Origin: Sophora flavescens
Taxonomy: Eukaryota; Streptophyta; Magnoliopsida; Fabales; Fabaceae
DNA: 64,000 nt
Direction: 5' to 3'
Assembly: GCA_030762895.1 (NCBI GenBank)
Contig: CM061062.1
Location: forward strand, 140,351,104 to 140,415,103
Part shown: one piece after another, positions 22,884 to 34,312 of the stretch
How positions within the stretch are numbered: the stretch's first letter is position 1
Layout of the letters: each line of letters starts with the position of its first letter
Made by a program: the position numbers and the translations under genes
The notes under the pieces: generated by a model
Database searches by the model: none
What the model saw: the letters and a program-made list of their open reading frames with translations, nothing else
What the model was told of the DNA's origin: nothing

Positions 22884-24456
22884 ATATCCAACCCAGAATT
22901 CAAGCAGGCGCTTGCTAGAGAGCTTTCCTCCGTCGGTACATCCCAGGACACCGCAGGGCATGCCAACCCTTCACATGTGAGCACAAAATAGAGTTATAGT
23001 AGGGCACATGTGGAGGGCGATGAGTTGGCAGCTAGGGAGCGGGAGTTCGAAGTCCAACGCCATGAGCATGAGTTGGAAATGAAAAGACGTGAGCTTGAGT
23101 TGGACTTCAAACGACGTGAGCTCGAAATGTTAACAAAGATATGTATTCATTATTAATGTCCAAATTAGTCAAACAATTACTTGTGTTTTTTTTAATTATC
23201 AACAACTTATCTATTTTATTTTTCCTAAACTGAAGGCCAAGTCGACGTCGGTGTCGTTGTCACCTATCACTCCTTTGTTCTCACTTGGTAAGGATTATGC
23301 GTTTGAGATTTTTGAATATCCATTGGAGCATGATGGATGGGTGGCACGCCTAGATCAACGGAGGATATTTTCCTTCTGTGGTGACGATCTCGAGAACGCC
23401 TGCAGAAATAACGTCTGGATGGCCAGCACGGTTTTGAGTCTCTGGTGCACATAAGTTAATTTTAATTTTATAACTTATTTATTTTTGGTATTTTTCCATT
23501 TAATAATTTATTTTAATTTCAATATATATATTATGTAATTAACATCCACACCTTTTCATATCTTAGGTATCTCCATCGTCTTCAGCTTGATAAGGGCATT
23601 GCATCAGGTTACGGCTCTTAGATCCGTCAATCCTTTTGCCCGATTTCTTTGCTGGCGATGCATTGAGTAAATACTTAGGGAACTTGTTGGGAGATAATCA
23701 GAAAGAATTATATCTGGCTCCCTACTGTATGAAAAACCATTGGCAGTTGTTCGTACTTCACCCGTCTAGGCATATTGTCATATTCTTATGCTCTCCACTA
23801 TGACCACCACAGTGGTGTTGGAAAAAGTCGTAAATAAGTAAGTAACTAATCTTAAATTTAATTTAAGTTTTAATATCAGTTGTTTTTAGTTTATTACACA
23901 CATGATATATGAATTTGTTAATTGATCGACATGATTATTTGTTTATGATAGCGCGCTTAAGGTGAGTAGCATAAGTTGCGCCAACGGGATAAGTAGGACT
24001 TCTAAGGCTAAAGCAAATCTTGTATGGAACATCCTCAAGGTTTGGTAGTTTATTTATCAAATAGTTAATATTATAATTACTAATTTATATGTATATTCAA
24101 CTGACATTGAAATTAATTTTGTTGGTAGTCTCGATTTCAAATTGACGGGTGGTCGTGCGGCTATTATGTGATGCTTCATATGCTGAACATAGTCTCCGCA
24201 TCTATTACGGATGGATGGAATAAGGTAATATTTAAACAACTTGTTAAATTATATATTATAGTTTTGAAGATGACTTGCATTGATGTTATTGTTATTATTT
24301 GAACGTGTGTAGGCATTTAACGACCAATCGCCTATTCAAGAAGATGAGTTAAGAGACTTGAGGATGCGCTTCGCTGAAGTCTTCTTCAAGTATGCGGCTG
24401 AAAAAGGAATTGACAAGATACCTCCGCACTACTTAGATGAATTGTTTTTTTGTTAG
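22884..24456 (+). pseudogene. CACTA gene, C-terminal C48 Ulp1-type peptidase region
   Basis: Many plant CACTA elements carry a Ulp1-like cysteine peptidase. Here an exon-like piece at about 23640-23800 contains CMKNHWQLFVLHPSRHIVI, with the His-Trp of the active site. An exon at 24129-24224 reads SRFQIDGWSCGYYVMLHM, with the Gln and Cys-Gly positions of the catalytic centre. The last exon, 24313-24456, ends in a TAG after PPHYLDELFFC. An open piece at 23251-23454 lies between. Frames are disturbed around 23455-23800, and the donor after 23140 reads AT instead of GT, so this part appears inactive. Assignment rests on the HW and QxDxxxCG motifs and position. Confidence 0.65.
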
Positions 24457-24533
24457 ACTTTAGAAACTAATTAATAACATGTATATATATATCCTTAGAT
24501 TGGTAGTTTTGTGTTTAGACATTGGAGACTAAA

Positions 24534-24536
<3 letters not shown>

Positions 24537-24607
<71 letters not shown>
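24537..24607. repeat. (TA)n microsatellite
   Basis: About 35 TA units in the 3' untranslated part of the CACTA element. Confidence 0.9.
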
Positions 24608-24609
<2 letters not shown>

Positions 24610-24787
24610 TTGTAGATAGTTATGTTTTTCCTATACATGGGTTTTGGTTTTAAGTCCCCCCATTGTTCCATTTTTCCTATGCAATTCTGTAATGTGTGTG
24701 ATATTCTGTGTTACTGGGATATTTACTGAATGCAGGGATAGCTGAGGGAAGTGATATTTTAAAACTGAATTTTAAAAAAAAAATCTA

Positions 24788-25100
24788 TTAACGTCAGTTG
24801 TATCAAACAACTGACGTTAATAGTATTTTATAAAATATACATTACACTATTAATGTAAGTTGTAATAAACAACTGACGTTCTTTATAACAACTGACGTTA
24901 GTTTTAACAAAATTAACGTCCGTTGTATTAAAGAACTGACGCTAATAGTTTTATGTTTAACGTCAGTTGTGTTAAAGAACTGACGTTAATAGTTTTATAT
25001 TTAACGTCAGTTCTCAACTGACGTTAAAATATTAACTATTAACGTCAGTTGTATTTACGTCAGTCAGTATTCTGACGTAAAAAATCAATTTTAACTCACG
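24788..25100. repeat. Right subterminal repeat array of the CACTA element
   Basis: About fourteen AACGTCAGTT/AACTGACGTT copies, mostly as inverted pairs with AAAGAACT or similar loops, running up to the terminal CACTAGTG. Confidence 0.8.
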
Positions 25101-25127
25101 TAAAAAGCACTTATTGCACTAGTGAAT

Positions 25128-25815
25128 AGATGTAGCCAAACTGAATATCATGTATTTGCCTTGATTCATTAATCCATGTTTATGTTGCTCTAATAGTGTT
25201 TAATTCCTTTGCTTAATGCTTTTTGTGGTTTGATCACCCATGAAATGTTTCTGATATTTGATTTGCAATGGGGACGTTCTTATCAATTCTTGATCTGGAA
25301 TTAATCACCTAGTAAACCTTGCATCTAGGAATGGATTTTGGTTTATTAGTAATCGTGTAATCCCTACTCTTAATGTAATTTCACTAATTAGGTCTCCTAA
25401 GGAATTAGGGTTTAATTAGGGGATTTAGGCTCTTGTCATCTAAGGGATTAGGGCTTGAGTAATCTCGTGGGATGATTTTGATATTTGAAGCATAAACTGG
25501 ATTGGTGGTCTTGGTATTGCATGAGGCTAAGGTTTGGTGAAATTTAATCCCAACATCTTTCATATTTAAAGAACTATCTTTTTGCCTTCTAAGTGTTTGA
25601 TAAAATTTCTCAAAGACCTTTTTTCTTTTATTTTGTTTATTTTAACTGTTGGTCTTGATATTTAGTATTGAGCTCCCTTCAATCCAAAGATTCGCTTAGA
25701 TAGTAGTTGATTTGGTACGTGCTAGTACTTGTCACAGTCCTCGTGTGAACGATATCGGTCTCACCACCGTATTACTTGTACGACTAGGTATACTTGCCTA
25801 GATTTTGTCTCAACA
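25128..25815 (+). repeat. 5' LTR of element B, segment 3
   Basis: 688 bp colinear with the end of the 3' LTR, starting AGATGTAGCC and ending CTCAACA. It completes the 1344-bp LTR. Confidence 0.9.
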
Positions 25816-25821
25816 AGTTTT

Positions 25822-25839
25822 TGGCGCCATTGCCGGGGA
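25822..25839 (+). other. Primer-binding site of element B
   Basis: TGGCGCCATTGCCGGGGA begins 7 bp after the LTR end. It has one mismatch to the usual Athila site. Confidence 0.85.
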
Positions 25840-25967
25840 CTGAGTTTCAATATTAGCATACCCATTTCGATTACTAATTTAAGCACGATTTTATTTTTCT
25901 GTTTTACTGATCTGTTTCTGTTTGCCGTCATCTAGTGCTAACAGTCTTGGTCTCTAGACTTTTGTGC

Positions 25968-27060
25968 ATGTGAGGTACTGTCCCAGCTGACCAACTTCTA
26001 TACGATCCTGAAATAGAGAAAACAGCTAGGGAGAATCGGAAGCAAGCAAGATAGTAGAAGCTATTAGAGCAACAAGAAAGAGAACAAGAGACCTCCACTT
26101 CACAAGTTCAGCAAGAACCACTTGAGATGGCAGGCAATGGTGAGGGTGCTCCACGGAGGACACTTGGGGACTATGCCAATACAAATGTCAACCGGCATGT
26201 CACTAGCATAGTGAGGCTTCCAGTGAATTGCAACAATTTTGGCCGGCTTTATTGAATATGATTTCACAAAATCAATTTGCCGGGATGGAGAAGGAGGATC
26301 CTAATAATCATGTCTCCAAATCATGGGTTTGATGATCTTGTCCAAATGCGAACATTTTGCAATGGATTGAGACCGTCAACCAAGTTTATGTTGGATGCCT
26401 CAGCTGGAGGTTCCGTGAACACAAAGACACCGACGGAAGCATTGACTTTGATAGAAGCTATGGCATCTAATGACTATTTGATGCATCATGATCGAGGTAT
26501 CCCATCAAGAAAGGGAGTGTTGGAGTTAGATTCACAAACTGCATTTTTGGCTCAAAACAAGCTTATGACACAACAACTTGAGTCCATTACCAAGCAACTA
26601 GCTCAACTCCCACAACAACTCCAGACCATTCAAGGGACAACCATGCCACCGCAACAGGTAATGAGATGTGATTTTTGTGGAGGAGATCATGATAATGGAA
26701 ATTGTGAGCCAACACCTAGTTCCCATGAGGAAGATAATTATATGGGGAACTATGGGTGGCACGGTAACAACCAATACTCCAACAATTACAACCAAGGGTG
26801 GAGGAATCAACCAAATTTTGGTTGGAAACAAGATGCCGGACAAGCAAGTAAGCCTCTTCCCACACAACCGCCTCAAGACCGGACTTCTATCTTGGAGAAC
26901 ACCCTCAATCAATTCATGCAAATGTCCATGTCAAACCAGAAAAACACCGATGCTTCCATAAAGAACTTGGAGATTCAAGTTGGACAAATTGCAAAGCAAC
27001 TAGCGGAACAATCTAGCAGCAGTTTTTCAGGTAATACTCAAACAAATCCTAAAGAGCATT
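25968..27060 (+). pseudogene. gag of element B, internally deleted
   Basis: The start ATG at 25968 is followed directly by TGA; element A has CGA there. Relative to A, about 290 bp of the gag domain are missing at about 26318, between two TCCAA repeats, so the text jumps from NNHVS to the NHGFDDLVQMRTFCNGL block. The zinc knuckle CDFCGGDHDNGNC (CX2CX3HX4C) is kept near 26670-26705. A Gln/Asn-rich tail follows. Open from 26277 on, but without the N-terminal half. Confidence 0.85.
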
Positions 27061-27929
27061 GTAAGGCTATTGTTGTGAGGAGTGGTAAAAGTCTTGAGGA
27101 AGTGAGTGGTGAGCCTTTGTTGAATAATGAGAGAGTTGCTGAAAAAATAGAGTTGAGTGCTGAAAAAAGAGAGAAAAATGAGGAGAAAGGCAAAGAGGTT
27201 GTAATAGAGGAAGAAGAAAAAGACAAGAGAGAAAAGTTAGTGGATGAAAATTCAATTTTGAGGAGGAGTAAAAGTCAGATTTTGAAAGATGGAGACAAGC
27301 CTCAAGAGATCCCTTCTTATGTAAAGTTGTCATATCCTCACTTAAGCAAGAAGAAGGAGAAGGAAGAGCAGTTTGCCAAATTTCTTGACATCTTCAAGCG
27401 GCTACAAATCAACATACCCTTTACTGAAGCACTAGAGCAAATGCCAACTTAAGCAAATCTCATGAAGGAGTTACTGACGAAGAAAAGAAGGTTCAAAGAA
27501 GGTGAGACTGTTGCCTTGACAGAAGAATGTAGTGCAATACTTCAAAGGAAGCTACCTCCAAAGCTTAAAGATCCTGGTAGTTTTACAATCCCCTGCATAA
27601 TTGGGAGTGTTGCTATTGGGAAGGCCTTGTGTGACTTGGGGGCGAGTATAAATTTGATGCCGCTTTCAATCTTGAACAAGCTTGGAGGTGGTGAAGTGAA
27701 ACCACAAAGGATGGCATTGCAACTAGCCGATAGATCAATCAAGCGTCCTTATGGTATTTTGGAAGATGTTTTGGTTAAGGTGGATAAGTTTATCTTCCCA
27801 ACGGATTTTATGATATTAGACATGGAGGAGGATGCAGAAGTTCCACTTATATTAGGGAAACCTTTTCTAGCAACTGGTCGTGCTTTGATAGATGTACAAA
27901 AAGGCCATCTTCGACTCAGTGCTAGATGA
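27061..27929 (+). pseudogene. Protease region of element B
   Basis: A charged Lys/Glu linker (27060-27300) leads to HLSKKKEKEEQFAKFLDIFK and then the aspartic protease part: CDLGASINLMPLSILNKLGG near 27630 and VPLILGKPFLATGRAL near 27838. There is a TAA at 27450 (TATGCA in A) and a 2-bp loss near 27917-27925 that shifts the following RT frame. Confidence 0.85.
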
Positions 27930-29770
27930 AGAGGTTACTTTCAATGTATTTGAAGCTATGCATCGCCCGAGTGATGAAGAGAATTGTTTCCGCATGGACA
28001 TTGTGGATGTAGTGGCTAAAGAGGTCTTTGCACATCAGCACCATTCCTCTACACTTGAGAAGGTGATTGTGAACTCTATTGAAAATCTTGATGAGGAAGG
28101 GAAGAAGGAAATAGAGGAGTGTTTGTGTGATTTGGAAGCTCAACCCAAACAACTTTCTGTCAATACTAAGAAAGAAGAGCTCAAGAAGGATGAAGTCCAA
28201 GAGAAGCTCAAGTTAGAGCTTAAACCTCTCCCTCCCCACTTGAAATACGTGTTTCTTGGTGAGAATGATGAAAATTCTATCATAATGAGCAATGTATTGT
28301 CCAAATTGGAAGAGGAGAAACTTGTAAGGGTGCTTAGAGAGCATAAAACAACTATTGGATGGTCCATCTTAGATTTGAAAGGTATTAGCCCCACATTTTG
28401 TATGCACAAGATCATGATGGAGGCTGAATTTAAACCGGTGGTCCAACCGCAACGGAGGCTCAATCCTACAATGAAAGAAGTGGTAAGGAAGGAGGTGCTG
28501 AAACTCCTTGAAGCCGGAATGATATATCCGATTTTCGATAGTGCTTGGGTGAGTACGGTGCAAGTTGTTCCCAAGAAAGGTGGCATGACCGTCGTGAACA
28601 ACGAGAAGAATGAGTTGATCCCAACAAGAACGGTCACCGGTTGGCGAATGTGTATAGATTACCGGAAGTTAAATCAAGCTACTAGGAAAGATCACCTCCC
28701 ACTTCCATTAATGGACCAAATGTTGGAGAGGTTGACTGGGCAAGCTTATTATTGTTTCTTGGATGGTTATTCGGGTTATAACCAAATTGCGGTTAACCCG
28801 GAAGACCAAGAGAAAACTGACTTCACATGTCCTTTTGGAGTTTTTGCCTATCGGAAGATGCCTTTCGGTCTTTGTAATGCACCTGCGACATTTCAAAGGT
28901 GCATGCTTTCCATTTTCTCTGATATGGTAGAAAAATGTATTGAAGTTTTTATGGATGATTTTTCTGTTTTCGGTTCCTCTTATGATAATTGTTTGTCTAA
29001 CCTTGCTGCTGTGTTAAAGAGGTGCATGGACACCAATTTAGTCTTAAATTGGGAGAAGTGTCATTTTATGGTGCAGGAGGGCATTGTGCTTGGGCACAAG
29101 ATTTCAGCTAAGGGGATCGAAGTGGATAAATCCAAGATTGATGTAATTGAGAAACTACCTCCACCAGTGAATGTCAAGGGTGTGAGGAGTTTTCTTGGGC
29201 ACGCAGGCTTTTACCAGCGGTCATCCAAGAATTCTTAAAGATAGCCAAGCCGTTGTGTATACTTTTGAACAAGGACACTCCATTTGTGTTTGATACTGCT
29301 TGTCTCACTTCTTTCCAGATTTTAAAAGAAAAATTGATCACTGCTCCCATTCTTGTTGCATCCAACTGGGAGTCACCATTTGAATTAATGTGTGATGTCA
29401 GTGACTACACAGTTGGGGCAGTTTTGGGATAGCGAAAGGAAAGGTTTTTCCATGTCATTCACTATGCTAGCAAGGTTCTCAATGAGAACCAAATAAATTA
29501 TGCAACAACTGAAAAAGAGTTGTTAGCCATAGTGTTTGCATTGGAAAAATTTCGTTCATACTTGATTGGGTCACAAGTCACTGTGTTTACTGATCATGCT
29601 GCAATTAAATATTTGTTGACTAAGTTAGATTCAAAATTAAGACTCATAAGGTGGATTCTATTGTTGCAGGAATTTGATTTAGTCATTAAGGACAAAAAGG
29701 GCAGCGAAAATGTGGTGGCTGACCACTTATCTCGGTTGGTGAATGAAGAGGTTACTGTAAAAGAAAAGGA
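27892..29770 (+). pseudogene. Reverse transcriptase-RNase H of element B
   Basis: A 448-codon open stretch (27892-29238) includes CIDYRKLNQATRKDHLPLPL, the intact motif A FLDGYSGYNQI near 28765 and FMDDFSVFGSS near 28950. A one-base loss near 29221 ends it. RNase H continues in another frame: LAIVFALEKFRSYLIGSQVT and FTDHAAIKYLLTKL near 29520-29620. The RT catalytic Asp residues are present, unlike in element A. Confidence 0.9.
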
Positions 29771-31106
29771 CATTCGGGACGAGTTCTCGGATGAGGCCTT
29801 ATTTATAGTGCATGAAATACCATGGTTTGCCGACATGGCAAATTTCAAGGCTGCCAACATTGTTCCAGAGCACCTCACTTGGCAGCAAAAGAAAAAATTC
29901 TCCCGGGATGCCAACCATTTCATGTGGGATGATCCATTTCTGTTCAAGGTTGGACCGGATGGCTTATGGAGGAGGTGTGTTAGTCAAGAGGAAGCGAGGA
30001 GTATTTTGTGGCATCGCCATAACTCTCCATATGGTGGACATTACAATGGGGATAGGACAGCTGCAAAGGTCCTCCAATCTGGGCTCTTTTGGCCCTCAAT
30101 CTTCAAGGACTCTTACAATCATGTGAAGAGTTGTGACAAGTGCCAAAGGACCGGGAACATATCAAAAAGGGATGAGATGCCACTGCAAAACATATTGGAG
30201 GTTGAAGTATTTGATTGCTGGGGCATAGATTTTATGGGTCCACTTCCACCTTCGTTTTCCAATCAATATATCTTGGTGGCAGTGGACTATGTTTCTAAAT
30301 GGATGGAGGCCATTGCAACACCGAAGAATGATGCACAAACAGTGATTAAGTTCATCAAGAAGAACATTTTTGCCCGGTTCGGCGTCCCGAGGGTTCTTAT
30401 AAGTGATGGTGGATCTCACTTTTGCAATTCACAACTGAAAAATGTGTTGACCAAGTATGATGTGAGGCATAAGGTGGCATCTCCATATCATCCGCAAACA
30501 AATGGGCAAGCGGCGGTCTCCAACCGCGAGATTAAGAGAATTCTAGAAAAAACTGTGGCCGCTTCAAGAAAAGATTGGGCAAAGAAGCTTGACGATGCCT
30601 TGTGGGCTTACCGGACTGCATTAAAAACCTCTGTGGGGTTATCTCCGTTTCAGATGGTCTATGGGAAGACATGTCATCTACCCGTAGAGTTGGAGCATCG
30701 AGCCTTTTAGGCATTGAAGTTCTTGAATTTTGATGCCAATTTGGCGGGTGAGAAAAGAGTCAATCAGCTGCACGAATTAGAGGAGATGCGCCTCAATGCA
30801 TATGAGAATGCAGCCATTTACAAGCAGCGAGTCAAGACGTATCATGATAAGAAGATCATGATGAAAGAATTTCAGTCGGGACAACAAGTTTTATTATTCA
30901 ATTCCCGGCTGAGATTGTTTCCGGGCAAGTTGAAGTATAAGTGGTCGGGACCGTTCATTGTCAAAGAGGTCTCATCTCATGGAGCTGTAGAAGTGGAGGA
31001 TCCTACTACAAACAGGACATTCAAAGTCAATGGTCAAAGTCTCAAGTCCTACTTGGGTGGTGACATCGAGAGATTGACCACAGCTGTGCGCCTTCGTGAT
31101 CCTTGA
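29771..31106 (+). pseudogene. Integrase of element B
   Basis: Continues in frame from RNase H to 30710. The zinc-binding part HRHNSPYGGHYNGDRTAAK ... CDKCQ lies at 30010-30140. Catalytic core: GIDFMGPLPPSFSNQYIL (first Asp), LISDGGSHFCN (second Asp). The third acidic position reads NGQAAVSNREI, that is Ala for Glu, near 30512, so the D,D-E triad is broken. A TAG at 30708 splits off the C-terminal part (30714-31106, KWSGPFIVKEVSSHGAVEV). Confidence 0.9.
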
Positions 31107-31321
31107 GATCACCGACTCATCAAGCTATTGACGTTAAAGAAGCGCTTATTGGGAGGCAACCCAAGTTTTCTTTTCTTTTTCCATTTGTTTTTTATTTTAA
31201 ATCTTGAATAATTTGAGAAGATCAAGAGGAAAAAGATCATAAACTAATAGATTTGTTAAGTATTTTCAGGGTATGTAGGAAGGAGAAGCAAAAAGGGCAA
31301 GGCCAAGCGAAGTCAGCAACC

Positions 31322-31544
31322 ATCACGCCCAGGCCGTGACACTGGTCACGACCGTGATGAGCTAACCATGAAGACCAAAAAGGATCGTGGCCCGGACGTG
31401 ATACCCATCACGGGCGTGATGAGAGGACCCTGAAGATAAGAGAGCATCACGGCCTGGCCGTGATGGAGGTCACGGTCTTGACAGGACAGCTCCTATGGAC
31501 AGATTTGATCACGGCCTCCCCATGATGAGCATCACGGCCGTGAC
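31322..31544. repeat. Hairpin-module cluster after pol in element B
   Basis: Four modules like those in the LTRs, including the diverged versions GATCGTGGCCCGGACGTG and CTCCCCATGATG. They lie outside the LTR, about 220 bp after the integrase stop. Confidence 0.85.
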
Positions 31545-32335
31545 CAACTTTTCAGCCTCCCTTTGCCTAGGCATGTGAGCCAACACCCGCTACCACCTTG
31601 GTAAGTTGTTCCATTTTTTTCCTCTCTCCGACTTGATTATTTACATTGGGGACAATGTAAATTTTTAAGCTTGGGGTAGGGGTATTTTTGCATTTTTCAT
31701 GATTGCATTCATATAGGCATAGTTTTGCATGATCACATGATTAGATTGCCCCTTGCTTAGATTATGCATCCAATTGTGAGTACTGAGTGCCAATTAACTT
31801 GAGATAGTGAATTTTTGAACCCAATTTTTTTTTTATTCTTGTGATAAGGCTACAAATAAAAATTCTTGAGATGATCTTTGATAGTTGATAATTAGCACGT
31901 GGTTCCTTAGATTTCTATTTCTCACTAATTTTTGAACTACTAAAATGTGAGATTTTGAGCCAAAAAAGGGTACTCACTAAATCTACCCCATTCTTTGGGA
32001 TAGAGTGTTATTCCTCTTGGATTGTATTTCTCTAGAACTTGACTTGAAACCGTTTTGAAGCTTAAAATTTTTTTAAAACATTTCTGAAAATGATTGGGGC
32101 ACTAGGTATTTTCTCGGCCTTCTGAGTTTTGATTGACTAAATGCTACCCCTTAGTTGCCCAATTTTGATCCTAAAAAAATAAAATACTTTTCTTGGTACC
32201 TTGAATTACTTTGATGAAATATGCTTGGTATGACACCTTTTAAAGTATTACAATAAGGGTAAAAAGGTAGTTGAAAAAGTATGGGATGAGAAAGTCAGAA
32301 AAATATTTCTCTTGAGTTGAAAATCTCCCCTTCTC

Positions 32336-32338
<3 letters not shown>

Positions 32339-32422
<84 letters not shown>
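32339..32422. repeat. (TA)n(GA)n microsatellite
   Basis: About 26 TA units followed by about 15 GA units in the B 3' untranslated region. Confidence 0.9.
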
Positions 32423-32424
<2 letters not shown>

Positions 32425-32965
32425 GGATGACAAAAAGAAAGTGAGAAATAAAATAAAAAGAAAGAAAGAAAGGTGGAAAAATGGATCAAAACCCAAAAAG
32501 GTATTTTAGAAGGTGTCGTGCTTTTCAGTGCTTGATATTTTCTGTAGCCTTCTTGAAATTCCCTTTTCTTGATTTCCCCACCTAACGATTAATCCCATGG
32601 CCCCGTTACAACCAAAGTGAAAGACCTCTTGATTCTTAATTGTTTTCATTAATAAAGTAGAGATTTGGTTAATAGTCAAGCTTATGGTAGAATTCATTCC
32701 ATGAGGAAATTGAGCGAATTGTCATATATCCTTAACACTTGAGCAAGGTGAGAAGGAGTGCCCGAATCAGTGAGAATGTGAGTCTAGGAAACCTAAACTT
32801 CTAATTGGACTTGAAATTGATTGTCTCTTGGTGAATTATTTGAAAATGTCTGTTACTTGGATTAGTTACTCGGGTTCTTGGTTCACTATCTATGCTCTGA
32901 TTATTTATATCTTCTGGCCTTAGTGATTGCTTGAGGACAAGTAAATGAACAAGCTTGGGGTGATT

Positions 32966-34307
32966 TGATGAGTGTAATTTGACCTCATATTTCATGTACA
33001 TTTTTGCATGCATTTTCATATAGTTTAGGCATATTTAGTTTGATTTTGTTAGTTTTTACCTTGGAACGGGTAAGGTGGTTTCGTGGTGTTGTTTTGCAGG
33101 AATTAAGGGTAAAATGCTCAAGATTGACCATGATGGAGCTCGGAGAAAAGAAGGCAAAAGTCAAAAGCTGTCACGGCCTAGTCGTGATGCCCATCACGGC
33201 CGTGACATGTTAACAGAGCCAGACCCCTGCTAGACAGAATCTGTCACGGCCTGGCCGTGATAGCCATCACGGCCGTGACATGACAACCTTAACAGGAAGA
33301 ACTGATCACGGCCTGCCCGTGATGAGCATCACGGACGTGATAATCCAAAAATTGAAAGCGCGCCCATGACAGAACCCATCACGACCGTGACGCGCTTTAT
33401 TTGAACCCAATTCTATAAAAGGGCCACTGGGCAAAATAGAAAAGGAGATCTCTCTGGAGCAGACTTTTACCCTAGAAAGAAAATACGTTCTCTCGGAGTC
33501 AAGGAGCTGTTGGACTGCATGAGGAAAGCTTCCATGGAGTTCCTTCTTCCCCTTATCTCTATTTCTCTGGTTTTGGCTTTCTCTGTAATCATGAATAGCT
33601 AAATCCATGTTTGTTGGGATTAGATGTAGCCAAATTGAATATCATGTATTTGCCTTGATTCATTAATCCATGTTTATGTTTCTCTATTAGTGTTTAATTC
33701 CTTTGCTTAATGCTTTTTGTGGTTTGATCACCCATGAAATGTTTGAGATTTGATTTGCAATGGGGACGTTCTTATCAATTCTTGATCTGGAATTAATCAC
33801 CTAGTAAACCTTGCATCTAGGAATGGATTTTGGTTTATTAGTAATCGTGTAATCCCTACTCTTAATGCAAATTCACTAATTAGGCCACCTAAGGAATTAG
33901 GGTTTAATTAGGGGATTTAGGCTCTTGTCATCTAAGGGATTAGGGCTTGAGTAATCTCGTGGGTTGATTTTGATATTTGAAGCATAAACTGGATTGGTGG
34001 TCTTGGTATTGCATGAGGCTAAGGTTTGGTGAAATTTAATCCCAACATCTTTCATATTTGAAGAACCATCTTTTTGCCTTCTAAGTGTTTGATAAAATTT
34101 CTCAAAGACCTTTTTTATTTTATTTTGTTTATTTTAACTGTTAGGCTTGATATTTAGTATTGAGCTCCCTTCAATCCAAAGATTCGCTTAGATAGTAGTT
34201 GATTTGGTACGTGCTAATACTTGTCACAGTCCTCGTGGGAATGATATCGGTCTCACCACCGTATTACTTGTACGACTAGGTATACTTGCCTAGATTTCGT
34301 CTCAACA
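32966..34307 (+). repeat. 3' LTR of element B
   Basis: TGATGAGTG to CTCAACA, 1342 bp, uninterrupted. It gives the empty sites for both the C complex and the CACTA insertion. TATAAAAG lies at 33414-33421. Confidence 0.93.
33170..33391. repeat. Hairpin-module cluster in 3' LTR of B
   Basis: Four positions. The last (33378-33391) is contracted to ATCACGACCGTGAC, while the second is full length; in the 5' LTR the pattern is the other way round. Confidence 0.85.
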
Positions 34308-34312
34308 AAGAG
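34308..34312. repeat. Target-site duplication AAGAG (right of B)
   Basis: A perfect repeat of 5000-5004, after which the gag frame of element A resumes. Confidence 0.93.

Larger units (their letters stand above)
17786..25124 (+). mobile_element. CACTA (En/Spm-type) DNA transposon
   Basis: A 7339-bp element with inverted ends CACTAGTG. The 3-bp flanks are ATT on the left (17783-17785) and AAT on the right (25125-25127). The uninterrupted site, TGGGATTAGATG, is present in sibling LTRs near 33617, 4049 and 41510. Subterminal arrays of AACGTCAGTT/AACTGACGTT in both orientations flank a plus-strand spliced gene region (21464-24456) with a Transposase_24 (Ptta/En/Spm) region and a C48 Ulp1-type peptidase region. 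I see no TNP2 (Transposase_21) catalytic transposase, so it is probably non-autonomous. Confidence 0.9.
31107..32965 (+). other. 3' untranslated region of element B
   Basis: No gene. It contains the Athila-typical block TTGGGAGGCAACCCAAG near 31147-31163, a hairpin-module cluster, the inverted repeat TTACATTG-GGGA-CAATGTAA near 31640-31660 followed by AAGCTTGGGGTAGGGG, and a microsatellite. It ends in AAGCTTGGGGTGATT, the likely polypurine tract before the LTR. Confidence 0.8.
5005..34307 (+). mobile_element. Athila-like Ty3/gypsy element B, interrupted by C and CACTA
   Basis: Same family as element A. The 5' LTR lies in three pieces (5005-5562, 17688-17785, 25128-25815), with the primer-binding site at 25822, internal region 25816-32965 and 3' LTR 32966-34307. 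The LTR pieces sum to 1344 bp against 1342 bp for the intact 3' LTR. It is flanked by a perfect AAGAG duplication. Gag lacks about 290 bp that A keeps, the gag start codon is followed by TGA, pol has two frameshifts and stops, and the integrase catalytic Glu is replaced by Ala. It cannot move by itself. Confidence 0.93.
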
